Shown here in pieces: positions 34,637-43,489 of a stretch of DNA of 64,000 nucleotides. The stretch spans positions 124,001 to 188,000 of the forward strand of contig NC_015727.1 in NCBI RefSeq assembly GCF_000219215.1, in the 5' to 3' direction. Under the pieces are notes generated by a model, which ran no database searches, was not told where the DNA came from, and saw only the letters and a list, made by a program, of their open reading frames with translations. Positions within the stretch are counted from its first letter, which is position 1; the number at the start of each line of letters is the position of its first letter. Origin of the DNA: Cupriavidus necator N-1. GTDB lineage: Bacteria > Pseudomonadota > Gammaproteobacteria > Burkholderiales > Burkholderiaceae. The position numbers were made by a program, and so were the translations under genes.

Positions 34637-35265
34637 GACCTAAGAAGTTCTCATTTGCCTGTCCTCCGTGGGAGCCTACGCTTGCTCCCGCAACACCTAG
34701 CTCACACAGAGCCAAACTTTACGTTGCTCGCGCAGCGAATTCGCGGTCGAGGTCATAGGTCTTCGATCTGGCGGGGTACCTTCACGGATCTGGGCTCGCG
34801 GGATCCTCGTGTGAATTGCAGTGCTGGCATGTATCTATGGTTCCAATGCCCAGGGGAAAGGAGTTCGCGTGGGAATAGGTGGGATGCGTGCGTTTCGATC
34901 CCCAGGTGCCGCCGACTTCGTCTACCACAATGGCCTTCGGTAAATGGCCCTGATGGCCGATCAGCAGCCTTGGCCTTCCTGATCCCGGGCGTCGCTTCCC
35001 GACCCTTTATAGGTAGTCCGTCCCGCTTTCATCGATACTTTGGGACTGGCAGCTTCGCTGCCAGTGAAGGCGGGACATGCACCTGCGGGCTACGAATATC
35101 CCGACCCAAACGCCAGACGATTGCGGAGTTAGCTTCGAGCCCGCGGGTGCGCTTGCGCTCAAACGAATACTCAGGGTTCGCCGTCGCACCGGCTCACTAT
35201 ATTGCCTTCGCTGAACGCAAGCATGCATGTCCCTGCCAAGTAATCTATCACTTGTGGAGGCTCGC
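34637..35265. other. 629-bp non-coding stretch before the IS110 transposase, probably including its left end
   Basis: No convincing gene; the long frame here has no domain. The right part probably belongs to the insertion sequence. IS110-family elements carry a non-coding left end before the transposase that can encode the bridge RNA. A strong hairpin at 35045-35065 (9-bp stem, 3-base loop: ACTGGCAGC / GCTGCCAGT) lies about 200 bp before the transposase and could be part of such an RNA. The exact element edge was not found. Confidence 0.45.
35045..35065. repeat. Perfect 9-bp hairpin upstream of the IS110 transposase
   Basis: ACTGGCAGC, three-base loop TTC, GCTGCCAGT. There is no T-run on either side, so it is unlikely to be a simple terminator. 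Its position in the presumed left end of the IS110 element makes it a candidate for one stem of a bridge RNA. Confidence 0.4.
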
Positions 35266-36546
35266 ATGACACCTCTGTTGAGTCAGCAGTTCAGAGCATT
35301 CGTCGGTATCGACTGGGCTGATGCTAAGCATGATATCTGCCTGCAGCCGGCAGGTGACGATACGAGAGAGTTCGCGTGCATCCCTCATCAGGTTGCACGC
35401 ATTGATGAATGGGTCGCGGCGTTGCATAAGCGCTTCGGGGGCCCCATCGCCGTTGCACTTGAGTTATCCCGAGGTCCGATCGTTTCTGTGCTACAGAGAC
35501 ATTCATTCTTGACGCTGTTTCCGATCAACCCCTCAATGCTCGCAAAGTACCGCGAGGCGTTCAAACCGAGCCGAGCCAAGGACGATCCCACCGATGCAGA
35601 GTTGGCACTTGACCTTTTGCTTCGTCATCCTGATCGGTTCAGTGCACTTAATCCGCAGAGCGCTGATATGCGCTCTTTGCTGAGCTTGATTGAGCAGCGT
35701 CGCGAACTGGTCGGCGATAAGATTCGATTCACCAACCGACTGACCCATGCTCTGAAGCAGTACTATCCTCAAGCCTTGGAATGGTTTGAGGACATTGACA
35801 CCATACAGTTCTGTGATTTCCTCACTCGCTGGCCCACGCTGCCAGCAGCCAAACGCGCGCGGAGGACGACCCTCGAAGACTTCTTCCATGCGCACAACTG
35901 TCGACGGGCCCAACTAATCGAGAGGCGTTTGGCGTCTATCCGGGGTGCTATGCCTATGACGGACGATCCCGGCGTTGTCGCACCCAATCGCTTGCTCGCG
36001 TTGATGTTGGTAGCTCAGCTACGGACAGTGCTCGCAGCGATCGACGTGTTCGACAAGGAGATTGCGAGGATCGCACGCACACTGCCTGACTTCGACCTAT
36101 TTGATAGTTTGCCTGGCGCCGGGCCGCATTTGACGCCGCGGCTGCTAGCCGCGTTTGGTGAGCAACGTGATCGCTACAACGGGGCGGAGGAACTGCAGAA
36201 GTACTCCGGCATTGCGCCAGTCACTGAGCGCAGCGGTAAGAAGCGCTGGGTGCATTGGCGCTGGCAATGCCCGACTTTCCTGCGGCAGACATTCGTCGAA
36301 TGGGCGGGACAGACCATCAACAAATCGTCCTGGGCTGGGGCCTACTACCGCCAACAGCGGGCCAAGGGCAGTTCGTACCAAGCGGCCGTCCGCGCACTAG
36401 CATTCAAATGGATACGTATCCTGTACCGCTGCTGGCAGACAGGAACCAGGTATGACGAAGACCTGTACCTCAACGCCTTGAAGAGGCGTGGTTCGCCACT
36501 CATTGGGCACCTCGAGGCCCGACCGGATACGAAATTAAATCGCTAA
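35266..36546 (+). CDS. IS110-family transposase (DEDD recombinase)
   Basis: A 426-residue transposase of the IS110 family. The RuvC-like N-terminal domain has FVGIDWADAKHDICLQP (first Asp), VALELSRG (Glu) and KDDPTDAELALDLLL (Asp pair). The C-terminal Transposase_20 domain has LFDSLPGAGPHLTPRLLAAF and a serine-containing end (RAKGSSYQAAVRALAFKW). IS110 enzymes use both domains with a bridge RNA to join two DNA sites. ATG at 35266 follows TGGAGGCTCGC; the frame's earlier GTG-type start is less likely. The gene is intact, so the element may be active. Confidence 0.93.
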   Translation: MTPLLSQQFRAFVGIDWADAKHDICLQPAGDDTREFACIPHQVARIDEWVAALHKRFGGPIAVALELSRGPIVSVLQRHSFLTLFPINPSMLAKYREAFKPSRAKDDPTDAELALDLLLRHPDRFSALNPQSADMRSLLSLIEQRRELVGDKIRFTNRLTHALKQYYPQALEWFEDIDTIQFCDFLTRWPTLPAAKRARRTTLEDFFHAHNCRRAQLIERRLASIRGAMPMTDDPGVVAPNRLLALMLVAQLRTVLAAIDVFDKEIARIARTLPDFDLFDSLPGAGPHLTPRLLAAFGEQRDRYNGAEELQKYSGIAPVTERSGKKRWVHWRWQCPTFLRQTFVEWAGQTINKSSWAGAYYRQQRAKGSSYQAAVRALAFKWIRILYRCWQTGTRYDEDLYLNALKRRGSPLIGHLEARPDTKLNR

Positions 36547-36660
36547 ATGGCCTTGACGGACTGCCTCAGGGCGTGACTCTGTCGTTCCACTTGGGCCGCA
36601 GTAGCGGCCGCTATCGTGTGTAAAGCGGCCTCTGCCTGCCCGCGCGGACGGCTTTTGCGC

Positions 36661-36767
36661 TCATGCAATGGCCTCGCCCATCAGTCGTCCACGCATCATC
36701 CATAGGTTGCTCAGGGCGAACAGCGTATGCAACTGCTGCGTGTTCTTCATCGGCCGCGATGGCATCT
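36661..36767 (-). pseudogene. 3' remnant of an IS5-type transposase
   Basis: The minus strand encodes PSRPMKNTQQLHTLFALSN followed by LWMMRGRLMGEAIA and a stop. The KNTxQLxTLFALSNLW stretch is the familiar C-terminus of IS5-group transposases. Only about 35 residues remain; the frame is not continued upstream, where the TetR gene ends at 36768. It marks an old insertion beside the IS110 element. Confidence 0.5.
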
Positions 36768-37400
36768 TTAGATGCCACCGTGCGCGGCGATGAACATGGC
36801 GACGGCCGACCGGCAATAGGATTCGATTTCGTTGTCGTCCTCTGCTCTCGCCTCGTCGAAGCGGGCGATAAGCAGGAGATCGGATCCTTTGAAAAGCGCG
36901 GCGAACAAGCGGGCGGACTGGAGAGCATCGGGTACGTTCAGAATCGCTTTCGCGTGCAACTGACGCAACACGGCCTCGATTTGGGCGATGACATGGGCGG
37001 GGCCGGCTTCGTAATGGAGCTTGCTTAACGACTTTTGATTCGTCTTGTCGGCCAAAACCATGGCTTCGACACTGCGGACGTCCGGGCTCAACAGCGTGCG
37101 AAGCAGGGATGACCCCACCGCCATGAGCTGATCTTCGGCCGAACCGTCGACGCCTTCAAAAAGAGCCTGCGGTGCAAACTGCTCGCAGCGGGCCACCATG
37201 GCCGCGCTGAACAGCGCCTCCTTGTTCTCGAAGTGCCGATAGATGCTTAGCTTGGATATCTTCGCCCGCTGGGCGACCTTGTCCATGGTCGTCGCTTGAA
37301 AACCCAGTTCCACGAAGAGTTCGCAGGCGGTGTCGACTATCGTTTGGCGAAGCGCCTCGTTGGCGGGCCGACCGCGCCGGCCCTGGCTGTTTTCGGTCAC
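36768..37400 (-). CDS. TetR/AcrR-family transcriptional regulator
   Basis: A 210-residue TetR-type repressor. The N-terminal helix-turn-helix (residues about 15-60) includes ELGFQATTMDKVAQRAKISK and LSIYRHFENKEALFSAAM. A C-terminal ligand-binding domain follows (AefR/TetR_C-like, with a large helical region to residue 205). It is divergent from the flavoprotein gene at 37682 and separated by 281 bp that contain a strong dyad, so it most likely represses that gene and the methyltransferase. The ligand is unknown. Confidence 0.92.
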   Translation of the reverse strand: MTENSQGRRGRPANEALRQTIVDTACELFVELGFQATTMDKVAQRAKISKLSIYRHFENKEALFSAAMVARCEQFAPQALFEGVDGSAEDQLMAVGSSLLRTLLSPDVRSVEAMVLADKTNQKSLSKLHYEAGPAHVIAQIEAVLRQLHAKAILNVPDALQSARLFAALFKGSDLLLIARFDEARAEDDNEIESYCRSAVAMFIAAHGGI

Positions 37401-37414
37401 GAAAATTCCAGTAC

Positions 37415-37458
37415 TTGACAGTATTCAAATTCTTGCACTACGATACCACGGAGTATCG
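37415..37458 (+). promoter_or_regulatory. Predicted promoter with overlapping TetR-type operator
   Basis: A -35 TTGACA (37415-37420) and a -10-like TACGAT (37439-37444) are 18 bp apart, reading toward the flavoprotein gene. The dyad CGATAC-CACGGA-GTATCG (37441-37458) overlaps the -10. This is a natural site for repression by the divergent TetR protein. Confidence 0.5.
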
Positions 37459-37681
37459 AAAATGTGCAAGCCAAGGGTAGGTTCCAACCGGTTGTCCAAA
37501 TCAGCTTTCCCCGGGCCGCCCGGCGATAACGAATGCGGCATTGTCCAGCCGGTCAATAGCCATGGGCAACTTTCTGCCAATGCCGAAGCCCTGCTCGCTG
37601 ACCGTCTCAAGTGCTTATCTCCGGACGTTATTGCGCACCAGGCCTAGCCACCCCTCTATCCACAACACGGAGCCCATCACC

Positions 37682-38575
37682 ATGAATGACGTCATCATCA
37701 TCGGCGGCAGCTTTGCCGGCCTCGCCGCCGCCCTGCAGCTCGGCCGTGCGCGCCGCAAGGTCACCGTTCTCGATACCGGCCGGCCGCGCAACCGCTTTGC
37801 CGGCCACTCGCATGGCCTGCTCGGCCACGATCACAAGCCGCCGCTGGACATCCTAGTCGAGGCGCGGCAGCAGCTCGCGCGCTATCCAACGATCAGGCTG
37901 GTCAATGCTCGGGCCGAGAGCGTGTCTGGCGCCATCGACGATTTCTGCGTCGTCACTGACGATCACGAAAGCCTAAGGGCGCGCCGCCTCATCCTGAGCT
38001 ATGGCGTAGCCGACCAGATGCCTGATGTTCCGGGCTTTGCCGAAAGCTGGGGCACGTCCATCGTGCCCTGCCCCTATTGCGACGGCTTTGAAGTCGCCGG
38101 CCAGCATTGGGGCCTCGTCTGGTCCGGCCCACAGTCGCACCAGTCTGCCAGGCTGTTCCGCGATTGGACTGACAAGTTGACTGTCTTCGCCGATGGTCAT
38201 GACATTGCGGCCGATATCCAGGCCGATCTGGCGCGCCGCAACATACCTGTCGTCGATGGCCGGATCGTCGAGATCGCCCATCACAAGGGCCATATCACCA
38301 CGGTCAATCTCGATACCCGCCGCAATGTCGCGGTCGACGTCCTGTTCGCCCATCCGCGCAACAAACCGTCCGCAAGCCTGCATGAATCACTGGGCCTTGC
38401 CACGGTCGATACGCCCACTGGCATCGTCCTCAAAGTCGACGAGCGCCGCCAAACCAGCATCCCCGGCATCTACGCCGCTGGCGACCTCGCCACGCCCTTC
38501 TTGCCCTCGGTCACCCAGGCATCATCGCAGGGCGCGATGGCGGGTATCTTCGCCCAGCAGTCGATGGTTGTTTGA
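37682..38575 (+). CDS. Thioredoxin-reductase-like NAD(P)/FAD oxidoreductase
   Basis: A 297-residue flavoprotein of the thioredoxin reductase/AhpF-like family. The start MNDVIIIGGSFAGLAAALQL gives the FAD-binding Rossmann motif; the longer open frame upstream would add a meaningless leader. The redox site is VPCPYCDGFEV (CPYC), as in thioredoxin-reductase-like enzymes. IYAAGDLATPFLPSVTQASS is the second FAD block. No thioredoxin gene is adjacent, so the electron acceptor is unknown. It lies downstream of a TetR-controlled promoter and 96 bp before a methyltransferase gene. Such pairs are often involved in detoxifying small electrophiles or thiols, which is inference. Confidence 0.9.
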   Translation: MNDVIIIGGSFAGLAAALQLGRARRKVTVLDTGRPRNRFAGHSHGLLGHDHKPPLDILVEARQQLARYPTIRLVNARAESVSGAIDDFCVVTDDHESLRARRLILSYGVADQMPDVPGFAESWGTSIVPCPYCDGFEVAGQHWGLVWSGPQSHQSARLFRDWTDKLTVFADGHDIAADIQADLARRNIPVVDGRIVEIAHHKGHITTVNLDTRRNVAVDVLFAHPRNKPSASLHESLGLATVDTPTGIVLKVDERRQTSIPGIYAAGDLATPFLPSVTQASSQGAMAGIFAQQSMVV

Positions 38576-38671
38576 GAGCACGGATTCCTTTCTCCCGTTG
38601 CGTCGTCGCCTTCGAAAAGGTTGGCGTAGATCGGCGCGGTGAAGGACGGATCGTCGAGTCAAGGAGATGAC

Positions 38672-39535
38672 ATGGCAGAGCAAAGTGCCGATCAGGTCGG
38701 TGACTGGAATGGTCAAAGCGGGGAGCGCTGGGTTGCCAACCAGGCCCGGCTCGACGCTATGGTGGCGGTGTTCGGCCAGGCCGCGATAGAAGCCGCCGCG
38801 CCCGCGACGGGTGAGCGCGTGCTGGACATCGGCTGCGGCGCGGGCGCGTCGAGTCTGGCTCTCGCAGCCCGCGTCGGCGCAGGGGGCCAAGTGCTGGGCG
38901 TGGATATATCCGAACCGCTGATCGGCCGAGCGCGCGCGCTTGCGCAACGGGATACGCCGGCCCTGTTTCAGGTGGCCGACGCCAGCAGCGCAGAGCTGCC
39001 CGAGGCCGCGTTCGACATCCTGTTCTCGCGTTTCGGGGTGATGTTCTTCGACGATCCGATAGCGGCGTTCGCCCACATGCGACGCGCGCTCCGGCCCGGC
39101 GGGCGGGTCGCTTTCGTCTGCTGGCGCGGCGCGGCCGAGAACGATTGGGTGCGCCTGCCGATGGGCGCGCTCAAGGGCATCGTCCCGCCGAGCGCGCTGC
39201 CCGATCCCGAAGCGCCCGGCCCGTTTTCCTTCGGCGACCGGGGGCGCGTGGCACGCATCCTGACGGCGGCAGGCTTCACCGATATTGCTATCGCCCCCTT
39301 CGACGCTTCCGTCCCGTTCGGCGAGGGCGGGACGCGGGACGCTGCGATCGACGACGCGGTGAAGATGACACTCGAGGTCGGCCCGTTGTCGCGTGCGCTC
39401 GCTGATCAGCCCGACGACATCCGCGCCCGCGCCTCGGCCGCAGTTCGTGCCGCCTTCGCGGGCCTCCCCGGCGAGCGGTCGGTGATGATCAACGGCGCGG
39501 CGTGGATCGTCATGGCACGCAATCCGGTAGGCTGA
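38672..39535 (+). CDS. Class I SAM-dependent methyltransferase
   Basis: A 287-residue methyltransferase. The SAM-binding motif I is VLDIGCGAGASSLALAARV, then GVDISEPLIGRARALAQ (acidic loop) and FDILFSRFGVMFFDDP (motif IV region), as in the UbiE/COQ5-like Methyltransf_11 group. ATG at 38672 has AAGGAG six bases upstream; a GTG eleven codons earlier is less likely. It follows the flavoprotein gene on the same strand and precedes a good terminator (39554-39584), so the two form one transcription unit. The methyl acceptor is unknown. Confidence 0.9.
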   Translation: MAEQSADQVGDWNGQSGERWVANQARLDAMVAVFGQAAIEAAAPATGERVLDIGCGAGASSLALAARVGAGGQVLGVDISEPLIGRARALAQRDTPALFQVADASSAELPEAAFDILFSRFGVMFFDDPIAAFAHMRRALRPGGRVAFVCWRGAAENDWVRLPMGALKGIVPPSALPDPEAPGPFSFGDRGRVARILTAAGFTDIAIAPFDASVPFGEGGTRDAAIDDAVKMTLEVGPLSRALADQPDDIRARASAAVRAAFAGLPGERSVMINGAAWIVMARNPVG

Positions 39536-39553
39536 CAGGGATTAAACAGGGAG

Positions 39554-39584
39554 ACGCCCCCGCTCGGTGGAGTGGGGCGTTTTT
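39554..39584 (+). terminator. Rho-independent terminator after the methyltransferase gene
   Basis: Stem ACGCCCC (39554-39560) pairs with GGGGCGT (39574-39580), with a 13-base loop and a run of five T (39580-39584). It begins 19 bp after the methyltransferase stop and closes the flavoprotein-methyltransferase unit. Confidence 0.8.
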
Positions 39585-40338
39585 GGCCGGCCAAATTGAT
39601 GTCCCTCCAAGCTTGGAAGCCGCCATTAGTGAGCTAGAGGCCTTGATGGCGAGGTACAGGCCGCTTCTGGCCGGTCTCGACCCGCTGACCATTTGGGACC
39701 GGACTCTGCAGCGCCAGAAGCGACTTCGGACCCGTCTCTGCCGTCCAGCGACTCAACGCCGAACGGCCGGAGTGGTAGATTTTCCGTCAATCGGTAGCGT
39801 TAGACTGTCCCCGTGCGCGGCCCGAATGACCGTTCGCGGCTGCTCAACGGACTGATTTTTGCCGATCCCCAGCGCCCGCTCTTGGCCGGCTCAGGCCGTA
39901 GCCCGCCGACCACACGAACCGGCAACGAACGGACATAAGGGATGTTCTGATGTTCCAATTTCGTTGAAGGTGCAGGAACTGGAGTGGTTGCTCGATTCGA
40001 GGCAACAGTCACTTCACTGAAGAGATTCCGGGCGAGCCGAAGGGAGCCGCTGGCCTGTAGAGACGGCCACTCCGAAAAGGGCCAGAATCGTCATCATGCG
40101 GCCGCGGATGACCGGCGGCCGCTACATCGTGCCGGCGTCACATGCAGGGCGGTCCCATCGGATTCTTGTATCGCTGTGTATCAAGCTGGAGTCTAGCTAC
40201 TTGCGCTGACAACCCGCGTCGCAAGGCACTACAGGCCAGATACACCGGTCACCTTAAATGCAGCAGTAAGCGCGACAGGAACAGCCAGCGGAAGTGCTTG
40301 CCAGACCTGCGCCGCCCTCACCTGCATAGGAGGCCATC
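39585..40338. other. 754-bp region without a convincing gene
   Basis: Short frames on both strands give no family. Stretches such as AATGACCGTTCGCGGCTGC (39827-39845) resemble degenerate GACCG-rich intergenic DNA also seen near 49000 and 51200, possibly an old dispersed repeat. AGGAGG at 40325-40330 is the ribosome site of msrB. Otherwise nothing was seen. Confidence 0.5.
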
Positions 40339-40857
40339 ATGCGCATCAACAGGCGCTTTTTATTGTCCGGCGGCACCTTGGCCGCCACGCTTGCCGCCAT
40401 GGGCGGCTGGCGTGCGCTGGCCGGCGGCGCGGCGATTGCTGGCGAGACCCGCAAGGCAGCGGAACGCTTCGAGGTCACCATGAGCGACGAGGCGTGGCGC
40501 CGGAAGCTGTCCCCGGCCCAGTACGCCGTGCTGCGCAACGAGGGCACGGAGCGACCCTTCAGCAGCCCGCTCAACGGCGAGCACCGCAACGGCATCTTTG
40601 CCTGTGCTGGCTGCGAGCTCGACTTGTTCTCCTCGAAGACCAAGTTCGACAGCGGGACCGGCTGGCCCAGCTTCTGGGCACCGCTGGAGAATGCCGTGGG
40701 TACCACCGAGGACCGTACCCTCGGCATGCTGCGCACCGAGGTCCATTGCCGGCGCTGCGGCGGTCACCTGGGACATGTCTTCGACGATGGCCCGAAGCCG
40801 ACCGGCCTGCGCTATTGCATGAACGGGGTCGCCATGACATTCCGGCCCGCCGCCTGA
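40339..40857 (+). CDS. msrB: Exported peptide-methionine (R)-S-oxide reductase
   Basis: A 172-residue MsrB, which reduces the R-epimer of methionine sulfoxide in proteins. The N-terminus NRRFLLSGGTLAATLAAMGG has a twin-arginine start and hydrophobic core, so export (probably Tat) is expected. The two zinc CxxC pairs are CAGCELDLF and CRRCGGHLGHVFDDG, and the catalytic cysteine is in LRYCMNGVAM. SGTGWPSFW is the substrate pocket. A strong AGGAGG lies before the ATG. First gene of an operon with dipZ and msrA, which together make an exported repair system for oxidised proteins. Confidence 0.95.
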   Translation: MRINRRFLLSGGTLAATLAAMGGWRALAGGAAIAGETRKAAERFEVTMSDEAWRRKLSPAQYAVLRNEGTERPFSSPLNGEHRNGIFACAGCELDLFSSKTKFDSGTGWPSFWAPLENAVGTTEDRTLGMLRTEVHCRRCGGHLGHVFDDGPKPTGLRYCMNGVAMTFRPAA

Positions 40858-40897
40858 CGACTCCCGTGAAGCCCTCCCTGTCGACACGTACAGAACC

Positions 40898-42730
40898 ATG
40901 CTGCTCCTGATCCTTGCCTATCTCGGCGGTGCGCTCACCATCCTGAGCCCCTGCATCCTGCCCGTACTGCCGTTCGTATTCGCACGCGCGGACCAGCCCT
41001 TCGCGCGCAGCGGCCTGCCGCTGCTGGCCGGCATGGGCATCACCTTTGCGCTGGTGGCCACGCTGGCCGCCGTGGGCGGCGGCCGGGTGGCGCAAGCCAA
41101 CCAGTATGGACGCTGGCTCGCCATTGCGCTGCTGGCCGTGTTCGGCCTGACGCTGCTGCTACCTCAGCTTGCCGAGCGGCTGATGCGCCCGCTGGTCAGC
41201 GCAGGCAGCCGCCTGTCCAACTTCGCGCAAGCCGATGGCCGTGCAGCCAGCCCGGCCTCGTCGTTTCTGCTGGGCATCGCCACTGGGCTGCTCTGGGCGC
41301 CCTGCGCGGGACCGATCCTGGGCCTCGTCCTGACCGGCGCGGCACTGCAAGGCGCCAACCTTGGTACCACGCTGCTGCTGCTGGCGTATGCGGCTGGCGC
41401 GGCGACGTCACTGGCGGTGGCCCTGCTGATCGGGGGACGGGTGTTCGCGGCCATGAAGCGTTCGCTCGACACTGGCGAATGGATACGCCGCGGCATTGGT
41501 GCCGCCATGCTCGTCGGCGTGGTGGCGATCGGGCTAGGTCTCGATACCGGCGTGTTGGCGCGTGTCTCGACGATCGCCACGGGCGGACTGGAGGAGCACC
41601 TCGTCAACAGGCTGGCCGGCAACAAGGCCGCCGAGAAGCAGGACGGCACGATGATGATGAGCGCGAATTCGAAAGGCCCGGTGCCGGGCGACGCCAATGG
41701 CGGCGCGATGATGATACGTGCCGGGGGCAGGGCAGCGGCGCTTCCGGTCGAAGGTCTGTTCCCGGGACTCAACGGTGCCGTCGAATGGTTGAACTCCCCG
41801 CCGCTGACCGCCGAGGGCCTGCGCGGCAAGGTCGTGCTGGTCGACTTCTGGACCTACTCCTGCATCAACTGCCTGCGCACGCTGCCCTACGTGAAGGCGT
41901 GGGCCAACAAGTACAAGGACGAGGGGCTCGTCGTCATCGGCGTCCACGCACCGGAATTCGCGTTCGAGCGCAATATTGACAACGTGAAGAGGGCCTCCCG
42001 CGAGCTCGGCGTGACCTATCCTGTGGCGATTGACAACAACTTCGCCATCTGGCGCGCCTTCGGCAACCAGTACTGGCCCGCGCACTACTTCATCGACGCG
42101 CAGGGCCGAATTCGCTTCCACCATTTCGGCGAAGGTGAATACGAACACTCGGAAGCCGTGATTCGCCAACTGCTGGAGGAAGCCGGCCACGCCGATGTGG
42201 CGAAGATCGCGATGGCCATGCCGGCCACGTTGAACGACAAGACCGGCGGTGGGGTGCAGATGGCGGCGGACAACGGTGCGATACGATCGCCGGAGACCTA
42301 TGTTGGATACGAACGCGCGGAGAACTTCGGCTCGCCTGGCGGCGCGGCGCATGACCGGCCCAAGGACTACACGGCGCCCGCGAAGCCCGACCTGAATCAA
42401 TGGGGCCTTGCCGGCAACTGGCGCATCGGCGCGGAGCGCGCCACGCTTGACCGCCCGAACGGACGCATCGTCTACCGCTTCCACGCACGCGATCTGCACC
42501 TCGTGCTCGGTCCGGCCCAGGACGACAAGCCGGTCAGGTTCCGCGTGACGATCGACGGCGCCGAGCCAGGCACGTCGCACGGCACCGACACCGCACCGGA
42601 TGGAACCGGCGAGGTCACCGCCCAGCGCCTCTACCAACTGGTGCGGCAGGACGGCGAGATCAGGGACCGCACGTTTGCCATCGAATTCCTCGATCCCGGC
42701 GTGGAGGCCTATGCCTTCACGTTTGGCTAA
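40898..42730 (+). CDS. dipZ: DipZ-type protein: CcdA-like membrane domain fused to thioredoxin-like domain
   Basis: A 610-residue inner-membrane redox protein. Residues about 1-240 form a CcdA/DsbD-like membrane domain, with GGALTILSPCILPVLPFVFA and GIATGLLWAPCAGPILG carrying its paired cysteines. A linker is followed by a periplasmic TlpA/thioredoxin domain (about 290-430) whose active site is FWTYSCINCLRTLPY (CINC). The last 150 residues are the beta-rich DipZ C-terminal domain (RIVYRFHARDLHLVLGP). It should carry electrons from cytoplasmic thioredoxin across the membrane. Lying between msrB and msrA, its likely targets are the exported Msr enzymes. Confidence 0.93.
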   Translation: MLLLILAYLGGALTILSPCILPVLPFVFARADQPFARSGLPLLAGMGITFALVATLAAVGGGRVAQANQYGRWLAIALLAVFGLTLLLPQLAERLMRPLVSAGSRLSNFAQADGRAASPASSFLLGIATGLLWAPCAGPILGLVLTGAALQGANLGTTLLLLAYAAGAATSLAVALLIGGRVFAAMKRSLDTGEWIRRGIGAAMLVGVVAIGLGLDTGVLARVSTIATGGLEEHLVNRLAGNKAAEKQDGTMMMSANSKGPVPGDANGGAMMIRAGGRAAALPVEGLFPGLNGAVEWLNSPPLTAEGLRGKVVLVDFWTYSCINCLRTLPYVKAWANKYKDEGLVVIGVHAPEFAFERNIDNVKRASRELGVTYPVAIDNNFAIWRAFGNQYWPAHYFIDAQGRIRFHHFGEGEYEHSEAVIRQLLEEAGHADVAKIAMAMPATLNDKTGGGVQMAADNGAIRSPETYVGYERAENFGSPGGAAHDRPKDYTAPAKPDLNQWGLAGNWRIGAERATLDRPNGRIVYRFHARDLHLVLGPAQDDKPVRFRVTIDGAEPGTSHGTDTAPDGTGEVTAQRLYQLVRQDGEIRDRTFAIEFLDPGVEAYAFTFG

Positions 42731-42754
42731 CCCTTCGAACCCAAGGAACCTAAC

Positions 42755-43489
42755 ATGAACGCGATTGCAGCACTGCAGCGCTGGACACACGCCACCGCGC
42801 TCAAGCTCATGGGCGTCGTCATGCTGGTGGCCGTTGCCGCCATCTGGGGGCGGCCCGCACTGTCCGCCGAGGACGCGGTACGCATCCCCGCCCCCTCGCA
42901 GGACGAGAAGCCCGGTGATGACCACGCCGCGACGGCCGTGTTTGCTGGCGGTTGCTTCTGGGGAGTCCAGGGCGTATTCCAGCACGTACGCGGCGTGACG
43001 CGTGTGACATCAGGCTATGCCGGCGGCGCGGCCAGCACGGCGCAGTACGAGAAGGTAGGCTCAGGCACGACGGGCCACGCGGAATCCGTCGAGATCCGCT
43101 ACGACCCGGCGCAAGTCAGCTACGGCAAGCTGCTGCAGGTCTTCTTCTCGGTGGCACACAACCCGACCCAGCTCAACTACCAAGGGCCCGATCACGGCAC
43201 CCAATACCGTTCCGCGATCTTTCCGGTCACGCCGGCGCATCGTGCGATTGCCGAGGCCTATATCGCCCAGCTTGGGGCAGCCAAGTCGTTCCGCGCACCG
43301 ATTGTGACGCGCTTGGAGGACTACAAAGGGTTCTACCCGGCGGAAGCCTATCACCAGGACTTCCTGACGAAGAATCCGCGCCACCCATACATCGTGATCA
43401 ACGACCTTCCCAAGATCGGCAACCTGAAGCAGATCTTTCCCGATCTCTATCGCAATGATCCCGTGTTGCTGAGCAGGTCGGGGGCCTGA
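42755..43489 (+). CDS. msrA: Exported or membrane-anchored peptide-methionine (S)-S-oxide reductase
   Basis: A 244-residue MsrA, reducing the S-epimer of methionine sulfoxide. Residues 15-38 (LKLMGVVMLVAVAAIWGRPA) form a signal peptide or anchor. The catalytic cysteine lies in FAGGCFWGVQGVF near residue 67. YDPAQVSYGKLLQVFFSVA and GTQYRSAIFPVT are conserved blocks. AAGGAA is eight bases before the ATG. As the last gene of msrB-dipZ-msrA, it complements MsrB so that both sulfoxide epimers can be repaired outside the cytoplasm. Confidence 0.95.
   Translation: MNAIAALQRWTHATALKLMGVVMLVAVAAIWGRPALSAEDAVRIPAPSQDEKPGDDHAATAVFAGGCFWGVQGVFQHVRGVTRVTSGYAGGAASTAQYEKVGSGTTGHAESVEIRYDPAQVSYGKLLQVFFSVAHNPTQLNYQGPDHGTQYRSAIFPVTPAHRAIAEAYIAQLGAAKSFRAPIVTRLEDYKGFYPAEAYHQDFLTKNPRHPYIVINDLPKIGNLKQIFPDLYRNDPVLLSRSGA

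Noticed and set aside
34655..35269. 204-codon plus-strand frame before the IS110 transposase
   Set aside because: Overlaps the transposase start and a strong hairpin, has no domain and no ribosome site; more likely non-coding IS110 left-end DNA.
41534..42985. 483-codon minus-strand frame opposite dipZ
   Set aside because: Antisense to the DipZ thioredoxin-like domain; no recognisable motif.
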